From: an uncultured Porphyromonas sp.
GTDB lineage: Bacteria > Bacteroidota > Bacteroidia > Bacteroidales > Porphyromonadaceae
Assembly: GCA_927910985.1 (NCBI GenBank)
Contig: CAKMOP010000007.1
Coordinates: forward strand, 1 to 5,113
Direction of reading: 5' to 3'
Length of the DNA: 5,113 bases
The notes beneath the pieces are model-generated. The model ran no database searches, was not told the DNA's origin, and was given only the letters and a program-made list of their open reading frames with translations. The translations under genes were made by a program, and so were the position numbers. This document shows positions 1-5,113 of this stretch, one piece after another. Numbering within the stretch: the stretch's first letter is position 1; each line of letters opens with the position of its first letter.

Positions 1-690
1 GGTAAGCCTGATGGTATCGACCCTGTCTTAGGGATTTATCGCTATCAGCTGCGCCCCGATGCGGACGCTCTTGACCCCAGCGTTCGCACGCAGACGAGCA
101 ACTACCTCTTCTATCGCGGACTGCTTCGTGCGCCCTATTCAGGTGGGTACAGTGTGAGCCTCGGCTGGCACGATCTGACGCTGAGCCTCGGCGGTTCGTT
201 CCAGATAGGCGGTAAGGCTACCGATGACTTAGACTATCCTGCGAGCATTCAGACGCTCGCTAAGCCTTCGTCGATCATCGAGCGACTTCCCTCCATCGAA
301 AGCGACCTCTACCACCATCACCTCAATGGTCGCCGTGACGTACGTGACCGCTGGACACCAGCTAACCCACGCACCGATGCTCACCCCCGACTCATTGACC
401 CCTATGGTGAGTTCCTCGGACTATCGAACTACGGCCCTCGTGATGCCTCTGTGACGCGCGTCTCGCGTATGCAAGACCTCTCCTACCTTCGTCTGGGAAG
501 TGTGGCGTTGAGCTACTCTGTCCCCAGCGAATGGGTGAAGCACAACCTGCACGTAGGTTCGCTCTCCTGTTCCTTCTCGATGAGCAACCTGCTACTGCTG
601 ACTAAGTACAAGGGCATTGACCCTGAGACTCCAGGGGCAGTCTATCCGCTCCCTCGCTCTTACTCCTTCGGCCTCTCCGTGGGTCTCTAA
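1..690 (+). CDS. SusC/RagA-family TonB-dependent outer-membrane receptor, C-terminal part (5' end outside window)
   Basis: The reading frame is open from base 1 to the TAA at 688-690, giving 229 residues of the C-terminal beta-barrel. An internal GTG at 154 is not the start, because family-like sequence continues upstream of it. Family hallmarks of the SusC C-terminus are visible in order: a W-T-P-A-N-P-R segment around residues 118-124 (SusC proteins have rW..pg..a..Pr here), SYLRLGSVALSYSVP at 161-175 (the sylRlknvtlgYtlP strand pair), and TKYKGIDPE at 201-209 followed by YPLPRSYSFGL. SusC proteins are TonB-powered barrels capped by a SusD lid lipoprotein, and the next gene is exactly that. 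The last residue is Leu (GLSVGL) where outer-membrane barrels normally end in Phe or Trp. The plug and TonB-box regions lie outside the window, so the substrate cannot be inferred. Confidence 0.95.
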   Translation, partial: GKPDGIDPVLGIYRYQLRPDADALDPSVRTQTSNYLFYRGLLRAPYSGGYSVSLGWHDLTLSLGGSFQIGGKATDDLDYPASIQTLAKPSSIIERLPSIESDLYHHHLNGRRDVRDRWTPANPRTDAHPRLIDPYGEFLGLSNYGPRDASVTRVSRMQDLSYLRLGSVALSYSVPSEWVKHNLHVGSLSCSFSMSNLLLLTKYKGIDPETPGAVYPLPRSYSFGLSVGL

Positions 691-711
691 TCGATTGATA
701 CTATAAATCGT

Positions 712-2112
712 ATGAAGAAGACAACCTGTTTACTTCTCTTAGCAGCCAGCCTCCTCACAGGCACCACCTCCTGCAAGAAGTACTTAGACATACGCCCCTA
801 CGGGAAGGTCATCCCTAAGACCCCCGAGGAATTTGCCTCGCTCCTCCACTATCGACTCGATCGAATCGACCGCGGAGAGGGTGCTGATGGTATTGTAGGG
901 AGTGCTGCACAGCTTGCTGCGTGGGATGGTGGCTACGGCGATGACTTCGAGGCCAGCCTTGCCCCCTCCGTCCTTCCTACATATATAGGAGCATATATCA
1001 GCTCTACCGCAGCCTACGCTCCCTTCAACGAATGCTACGAGATCATCCGCGACTGCAACCTCTGTATCGAAGGGATCTCCGCCCAGAGCAGTAAGCTCGG
1101 GCAGAACACTCTGGCCACGGCCTATGCCCTGCGCGGAGCTGCTTACTACCGTCTCCTTCGCTTGTATGCTGAAGCTCCTGAGGCTGGCCGCACGGTCGAG
1201 CAGTTAGGGCTTCCCCTCATCCTCGAGGTGAATATCGAGGCACGTCCGCAGCGGGCTACCCTCCAGCAGACGATTGACCAAGCCGAGAGCGATCTGAAGC
1301 AAGCTATCCAGCTCGGTGAAGAGCTCTCCATCTACCGCTTCACCACGGATGTCGCTCGTGGCTACCTCTGCCGTCTCTATTTCTGGAGTGAGCAGTGGGA
1401 TAAGGCAGAGCCCATCGCTCGTGAACTCTTAGCTCAGCATCCGCTCCGCTCTGGTGAGGACTACAAGAAGGAAACCACGGAGCGTGCTGGCGACCTGGTC
1501 GGGGAGCAGCTCCTCAAGGGAGAGCGACTCAGTACCGTGAGCCTCGAGTATCGAGAGGCTAAGAGTGCTATCCAGAAGCGTCCTCTGAGCACCCGCTACC
1601 TCGATGCCTTCCCAGAAGCTGAGCGTGCTACCGACATTCGCTACACCGCTTGGATCGGGAAGAAGCGTGCCGTGCAGAAGGAGTTCTTCGCAGGTCTTCG
1701 CTCCTCCGAGCTACAGCTCATCTTAGCTGAAAGCTACTACCACCAAGGCAAGACGCGAGCCTTAGCGGCACTCAATGATCTGCGCAGTAAGCGTATCAGC
1801 CCTTATACTCCCCTGACAGAAACCACGCTTCCCACTCCAGCTGCGAGCGAAATCATCCGAGTCGATGCTACGGGTAAGGAACTGACTCCGCTTTTGGCTG
1901 CCATCCTACGTGAGCGACGCAAGGAACTCCTCCTCGAGGGCGACCGCTTCTTTGAGCTCAAGCGCAACGGCAGTCCGGAGCGACACACCTTCGCCGAAGG
2001 ATATAGCTTCGTCACCGAGCCCTATATGTACACGCTACCGCTACCTCCGCTCGACGTACTCCTCTCTAATCTCAAACAGAATAAGAACTATGAAGACTAT
2101 ATTTCCCAGTAA
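712..2112 (+). CDS. SusD/RagB-family nutrient-binding outer-membrane lipoprotein
   Basis: This encodes 466 residues with a lipoprotein signal peptide: MKK, a hydrophobic stretch at 7-16, and a lipobox TTSC with Cys21 as the lipidated residue. The mature start CKKYLDI matches the C..yLd opening typical of SusD. Helical repeats follow: ALRGAAYYRLLRLYAEAP at 139-156, then GLPLI with an amphipathic helix ending SDLKQAI near 193-199. The C-terminal SusD block is clear: SSELQLILAESYYHQG at 331-346, NDLRSKRI at 355-362, ERRKELLLEGDRFFELKRNG at 401-420, and a final LPLPPLDVLLSNLKQNKNY. The length is normal for the family. It should act as the extracellular substrate-binding lid on the SusC barrel encoded 21 bases upstream. 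There is no Shine-Dalgarno site, only an A/T-rich leader (ctataaatcgt), as is usual in this phylum. Cysteines 115 and 118 form a CNLC motif of unknown meaning. The 3' end overlaps the next gene by 23 bases. Confidence 0.96.
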   Translation: MKKTTCLLLLAASLLTGTTSCKKYLDIRPYGKVIPKTPEEFASLLHYRLDRIDRGEGADGIVGSAAQLAAWDGGYGDDFEASLAPSVLPTYIGAYISSTAAYAPFNECYEIIRDCNLCIEGISAQSSKLGQNTLATAYALRGAAYYRLLRLYAEAPEAGRTVEQLGLPLILEVNIEARPQRATLQQTIDQAESDLKQAIQLGEELSIYRFTTDVARGYLCRLYFWSEQWDKAEPIARELLAQHPLRSGEDYKKETTERAGDLVGEQLLKGERLSTVSLEYREAKSAIQKRPLSTRYLDAFPEAERATDIRYTAWIGKKRAVQKEFFAGLRSSELQLILAESYYHQGKTRALAALNDLRSKRISPYTPLTETTLPTPAASEIIRVDATGKELTPLLAAILRERRKELLLEGDRFFELKRNGSPERHTFAEGYSFVTEPYMYTLPLPPLDVLLSNLKQNKNYEDYISQ

Positions 2113-2308
2113 GCTGCTCCTCGTCTTCGGACTCTTAGGATGCGTCTCTCTCTTCTCGTGCAAGAGCTACGAAGAAGTGCCTCCGCGCGTCAAGGAAGAT
2201 GTCTCCAAGCGTGTCTACCGTGTCACCGATCCCAAGCCCCTCACTCCCGATGAGGAAGCTACGCTCAAGGCGACGCAAGATGAATACAAGAAGAATGGTA
2301 ACAAGTAA
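2090..2308 (+). CDS. small lipoprotein of unknown function overlapping the susD-like 3' end
   Basis: A 72-residue protein starts at an ATG inside the last codons of the SusD gene, in the +1 frame. It has a textbook lipoprotein signal: MKTIFPSK, a hydrophobic core at 9-17, and lipobox LFSC with Cys24. The mature part is only 49 residues, highly charged, and opens with CKSYEEVPPRVKED. A DPKPLTPDEEA segment leads into a Lys/Glu-rich, probably helical tail ending in KKNGNK. I do not recognise a family. The overlap with susD (2090-2112) and the 16-base gap to the next lipoprotein gene point to translational coupling in the SusCD operon. A longer reading from upstream in the same frame would run antisense-like, Ser-rich sequence through susD and is rejected; the signal peptide fixes the start. 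Acidic residues at +5 and +6 after the Cys resemble surface-export signals of some Bacteroidota lipoproteins, but this is inference. Confidence 0.85.
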   Translation: MKTIFPSKLLLVFGLLGCVSLFSCKSYEEVPPRVKEDVSKRVYRVTDPKPLTPDEEATLKATQDEYKKNGNK

Positions 2309-2324
2309 AGCAGCCCAAGAGACT

Positions 2325-3584
2325 ATGAATACTCGCATATTTCGTCCGCTCTCGCTCTTTGCGCTACTGACTCTCATCGTCTTCTCGAGCTGTCGTAAGA
2401 GTGCGCCAGAGACTGCGCTGTTTGTCTCGATCGAGCGTCTGAACTACTCCCTCGGTAGCCACGGTACGACCATCACCCTGCAGGCTACCGCTGCTCCGAC
2501 AACTGACCTCGTCATCCCCTACCATGTAGCTGGGGAGGCGAAGTTAGGTACAGACTATGAGCTCTCGGCTCCTAACTTCATCTTGAAGGCTGGGGAGACC
2601 AAGGCAGAGCTACAGGTCAAGCGTCTGGTCGAAGGTGAGAAAGCGCGTACCTTCAGCATCCTGCTTACTCCACCTGCTTCTGAATCCTATAAGGTAAGTC
2701 TCAAGAACTTCGCCTACATCAACGTCTTCGGAAAAGCAAGCTATCAAGCGAACTTCAATGAGACGAAAGGTATCGTCTTAGCTGAAACGACCTTTGGGCT
2801 CCGTATCTCGGGCATCCCCAGTGGTCGCTATCGTGTGGAAGAAGACACGCATCTGGAGCTCGAGGTAGACCCTTCGAGCACCGCTGTCGAAGGGGTACAC
2901 TTTGCCTTTGCTCAGAGCAAGGAGGTTATCGTTCCCCGTCGTGAGCGTAACGCAGAAGGTCTATTCACTATTCGTACGCTTAAGGTCGAAGAAGGACACG
3001 ACAAGATCGTGCTTCGTGTCGCCGAGCGTGATGGTTTCGCCGAAGGAAAGAGTAGACCCACACTAACGCTTACCCTCTCAGGTCCTGAAGACTTCTCGGG
3101 TACGTGGAAGCTCAAGTCATGGGCGAATGCACAGAACTTAGCGGCCAACTATGGGGTCACGACCGATGAACTCATCAAGCCCAATCAGGATGATCGTATG
3201 ATACTCACTAAGAGTACTGACGGCAAGAGTTACACCGCTGAATTAGCCTTCAAGGATGAACTGTCCGAATACTTTGGACAAGGCAAGCGCACTCTGCCTC
3301 TCGTAGGCGAACGCTCCCTCAAGCCAGAAGATACCAATGTGCGTGCTGGATACGGGTTGCTACTCTTCACTGGAGCCAACCTCACCTTTGATGCTACTCA
3401 GCCTGAGAAGGGTGATGTACAAGTAGCCTTCCGCCTCATCCCAGCCGAAGAAGCAGGGAAGAAGCCCGAGCTGGAAGTGCTCATCCTCAAGTTCAAGCCC
3501 AAGGGGAAGAGCTGGACAGACTTCGCCGCCTTCCTCCCCGACGACACCAACGGCTTCCTTCGTCTACGCTTCTCTCAGGAGTAA
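2325..3584 (+). CDS. multi-domain accessory lipoprotein with two Calx-beta/Ig-like domains, SusCD-operon associated
   Basis: This encodes 419 residues. The chosen ATG gives an ideal signal peptide: MNTRIFRP, a hydrophobic stretch at 9-20, and lipobox FSSC with Cys23. An in-frame ATG at 2295 would add ten hydrophilic residues and overlap the previous gene by 14 bases; it is less likely but not excluded. Domain 1 (about 31-137) is beta-rich, with AKLGTDY at 72-78 followed by FILKAGETKAELQVK, a pattern seen in Calx-beta and in DUF4843-like lipoproteins of Bacteroidota. Domain 2 (about 145-253) has the matching AVEGVHF at 187-193, then VIVPRRER and a predicted strand FTIRTLKV. Domain 3 (about 256-419) opens FSGTWKLKSW and is also beta-rich, family unknown. 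By position it resembles SusE/SusF-like accessory lipoproteins, so a cell-surface binding role beside the SusCD transporter is inferred. No catalytic motif is visible. Confidence 0.9.
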   Translation: MNTRIFRPLSLFALLTLIVFSSCRKSAPETALFVSIERLNYSLGSHGTTITLQATAAPTTDLVIPYHVAGEAKLGTDYELSAPNFILKAGETKAELQVKRLVEGEKARTFSILLTPPASESYKVSLKNFAYINVFGKASYQANFNETKGIVLAETTFGLRISGIPSGRYRVEEDTHLELEVDPSSTAVEGVHFAFAQSKEVIVPRRERNAEGLFTIRTLKVEEGHDKIVLRVAERDGFAEGKSRPTLTLTLSGPEDFSGTWKLKSWANAQNLAANYGVTTDELIKPNQDDRMILTKSTDGKSYTAELAFKDELSEYFGQGKRTLPLVGERSLKPEDTNVRAGYGLLLFTGANLTFDATQPEKGDVQVAFRLIPAEEAGKKPELEVLILKFKPKGKSWTDFAAFLPDDTNGFLRLRFSQE

Positions 3585-3637
3585 GCCGTCTCTCAGGATA
3601 GTTCCGCGTACACCGCGCTCCTGTCCATAAAAAGTAG

Positions 3638-3673
3638 CGTCCCCATCCGTAGTCGAGGCTACGGGTGGGGACG
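3638..3673. terminator. strong hairpin, probable bidirectional intrinsic terminator between convergent genes
   Basis: Arm CGTCCCCATCCGTAG (3638-3652) pairs with CTACGGGTGGGGACG (3659-3673) around a six-base loop. In the plus-strand RNA all 15 pairs form, with one G-U wobble (3646/3665), and a further wobble is possible at each end. In the minus-strand RNA that wobble becomes an A/C mismatch. For minus transcription the stem is followed, after CTAC, by TTTTT (complement of 3629-3633), a good terminator tail. For plus transcription the tail is the weaker TATATTTATCG. It lies 53 bases after the plus-strand operon stop and 76 bases after the minus-strand gene stop. Confidence 0.8.
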
Positions 3674-3749
3674 TATATTTATCGTCTCGTAACTTTCTCT
3701 TACAGGCGATTGGTAATTATTTGGGAGAGCCCGAGTCATCCAGCTGTTA

Positions 3750-5036
3750 CTACGGGATGATCGGCACATAATACTCCGTTGGATTGCAGGCTGTCGTAAA
3801 GATGACGATACTGGGAGTACGCACGCCAGGCATCGTCTCCCCTCCAATTAGTATACCATCAGTCATAGAAAAAGGTCTATCCAGATAGACGGCATCTGCT
3901 CGACCATCGAAGTGAAATCCGCTTTTCGCTTTCCCCCTCCCTCTCGACCTATCGAAGGAGTACCAGTCGCTACAGAAGCCATACCATGCAGGTTCATGGC
4001 TGAGATAAGCGCGCTGCTCTGCCTGTAGCTTCTCTACCAGCTGATGATTGCCCTTAGCTTTCGCAGCCTTCAGATCCTTCTCTCGCTGGAGTGCCGTCAC
4101 AAAGAGATCAGCCCGCACCCCACCAGAGAAACTGCCACCGCGCTCCGAAGCGTAACCGCCCCCAAAGCCATGGGCAGCGATGGAGTCATCGGGTGCGATC
4201 TTGTAAGTCTGCCACTGCTTCGTCTGAGGTGTATAAGTCATATAGGTGGCATCGGCCTGGACTTGCTGATCAGGCTCATCTACACCCGTGAACGACCCCA
4301 TAACAACTAAGCACGGGACGTAGGAAGGAGAGCTGTATTCACTTAGATTCGTCGTAGCTACGAGCTTGAGGAAAGGGCTATTCGGATAAGGCGTCTCCTC
4401 CCGCCACTCCTTTTGCGGACGCTTGAGGTCGAGAGACAGGACGGTATTGGAGAGCTTCCCATGCACACGGCCCCCGATGAGGTAGAGCACATTCGCTATA
4501 AGAGCAGAAGCCATCCCACTACGAGGCTCTGGCAAGCTGGGTAGCGGAGTGATCTTCATACCATGGCGATTACCCAGCTGAATGATATAGGCGTCACGTA
4601 GGTCTCCCGCAGCAGACTGCCCACCTGCGACGATGAGCTGATCATCATACTGCTGGAAGGCCGCATAGGCCGTCGGTTGGGGCAAATGCCCTATGAGCCA
4701 CCACCATATATCCAGTTCCGAAGCCTTTGCCTCACAAGCATGATGCACTGCGCCAAGATATTCGCCAGCATAGATCTCTGAATAATAGCGCTTCGCACCA
4801 CCCTCTCGAGCGGGGCGGTCGGGGAAGTTACACCCACCAGCCATCACAAGTAGTCCCGGACGTAGTTCTCCCGCTATATGTCCCGACACGCCCTTGGCAT
4901 AGGCGGAATCTAACTGAGGCGTCTTGGCCTCGAACATGCGATAATCCTCTTGCGCCTGCGACGTGCCGTAGCTCCCACCCACCGTAAGCAGAAGGAGGAC
5001 TATAAGTCGTACTCTATATCGTTTGCTATTCATCAT
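3750..5036 (-). CDS. secreted Kelch beta-propeller, cyclically permuted mutarotase / N-acetylneuraminate epimerase (NanM-like) family
   Basis: This encodes 428 residues from the ATG at 5036; a second ATG directly follows at 5033 and either may be used. A Sec signal peptide is visible (basic NSKRYRVR, then LIVLLLL, probable cleavage after SQA near residue 28), so the protein should act in the periplasm. Kelch-type blade strands recur: GLLVMAGGCNFPD at 61-73, QLIVAGGQ at 133-140, VLYLIGGR at 183-190, CLVVMGSF at 242-249, and GILIGGETMPGVRTP at 394-408. The GGcNFPd...eGG opening and GE..PG.RTP ending are characteristic of the family that includes NanM, which speeds alpha/beta anomer conversion of sialic acid. 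It is somewhat longer than typical, with a charged helical insert at about 314-345. The exact sugar is not proven; no other sialic-acid gene is in the window. It is transcribed toward the SusCD operon and so is a separate unit. Confidence 0.9.
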   Translation of the reverse strand: MMNSKRYRVRLIVLLLLTVGGSYGTSQAQEDYRMFEAKTPQLDSAYAKGVSGHIAGELRPGLLVMAGGCNFPDRPAREGGAKRYYSEIYAGEYLGAVHHACEAKASELDIWWWLIGHLPQPTAYAAFQQYDDQLIVAGGQSAAGDLRDAYIIQLGNRHGMKITPLPSLPEPRSGMASALIANVLYLIGGRVHGKLSNTVLSLDLKRPQKEWREETPYPNSPFLKLVATTNLSEYSSPSYVPCLVVMGSFTGVDEPDQQVQADATYMTYTPQTKQWQTYKIAPDDSIAAHGFGGGYASERGGSFSGGVRADLFVTALQREKDLKAAKAKGNHQLVEKLQAEQRAYLSHEPAWYGFCSDWYSFDRSRGRGKAKSGFHFDGRADAVYLDRPFSMTDGILIGGETMPGVRTPSIVIFTTACNPTEYYVPIIP

Positions 5037-5087
5037 TATTCTTTGTACTCCGCCTGATATGACCTCATATCTCGTACCAGCTTTCTG

Positions 5088-5095
5088 CAAAGATG
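5088..5095 (-). promoter_or_regulatory. possible Bacteroidota -7 promoter element for the Kelch epimerase gene
   Basis: Read on the minus strand this is CATCTTTG, one base off the Bacteroidota primary-sigma -7 consensus TAnnTTTG. It lies about 50 bases before the start codon, a sensible leader length. The matching -33 TTTG box would fall at or past the window edge and cannot be checked, so the call rests on one short motif. Confidence 0.3.
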
Positions 5096-5113
5096 GGGAT
5101 AATCATCTGTACC

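Noticed and set aside
154..690. A complete short gene starting at GTG 154
   Set aside because: The same frame is open to base 1 and continues the SusC barrel sequence, so this is the inside of a truncated gene.
691..711. Weak inverted repeat CGAT...ATCG in the gap between the SusC and SusD genes
   Set aside because: Only four pairs over an A/T-rich loop; too weak to call a hairpin or regulatory site.
1146..1331. Minus-strand open frames within susD and the large lipoprotein gene (also 1803-2015 and 2912-3148)
   Set aside because: Ser/Arg-rich compositions typical of reverse-strand shadows of GC-rich coding DNA; no independent support.
1910..2089. N-terminal extension of the small lipoprotein into susD
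   Set aside because: The extension is Ser/Arg-rich shadow translation of susD, and the lipoprotein signal peptide begins cleanly at ATG 2090.
2199..2324. Longer start for the large lipoprotein at 2199 or 2295
   Set aside because: The upstream part is a basic shadow of the small lipoprotein gene and would bury the signal peptide; ATG 2325 fits best, with 2295 a minor alternative.
2135..2377. Minus-strand 80-residue open frame with a hydrophobic segment
   Set aside because: It lies antisense to two well-supported lipoprotein genes; its hydrophobic stretch is the complement of coding sequence and no start signal or homology supports it.
4044..4310. Plus-strand open frames within the epimerase region (also at 4091-4291 and 4727-4987)
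   Set aside because: They are antisense to a strongly supported gene, with low-complexity His/Pro/Arg-rich products and no family resemblance.
5037..5090. TTG start at 5090 for the epimerase gene
   Set aside because: It would place 18 non-signal residues before the signal peptide and coincides with the possible promoter element.

Overview
The window reads as chromosomal DNA from a Bacteroidota member. Porphyromonas or a close relative is my best guess, inferred from gene content, the fairly GC-rich sequence and the lack of strong Shine-Dalgarno sites. The key evidence is a SusC/RagA-type TonB-dependent receptor end followed directly by a SusD/RagB lipoprotein, a pairing restricted to this phylum. 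No RNA gene, insertion sequence, CRISPR array, integrase or phage gene is visible.

Layout: positions 1-690 (+) hold the last 229 residues of a SusC-family outer-membrane receptor whose start lies before the window. After 21 bases comes a 466-residue SusD/RagB lipoprotein (712-2112, +). A 72-residue lipoprotein of unknown family (2090-2308, +) begins inside the last codons of susD. It is followed after 16 bases by a 419-residue lipoprotein (2325-3584, +) that appears to have two related beta-sandwich domains and a distinct C-terminal domain. These four genes are tightly packed and probably form one operon for an outer-membrane uptake complex: barrel, lid, and two accessory lipoproteins in the place where SusE/SusF-like proteins usually sit. 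The imported substrate (glycan, peptide or other) cannot be read from this sequence.

A strong hairpin at 3638-3673 lies in the 165-base gap between the operon and a convergent gene and probably terminates transcription from both sides. The convergent gene (5036 to 3750, minus strand) encodes a secreted Kelch-type beta-propeller of the cyclically permuted mutarotase / N-acetylneuraminate epimerase (NanM-like) family. Its promoter may begin at the right edge of the window.

The genes are mostly familiar types. The least explained parts are the 72-residue overlapping lipoprotein and the multi-domain lipoprotein after it. I see no evidence for a wholly new system such as defence, mobile or RNA-based elements.
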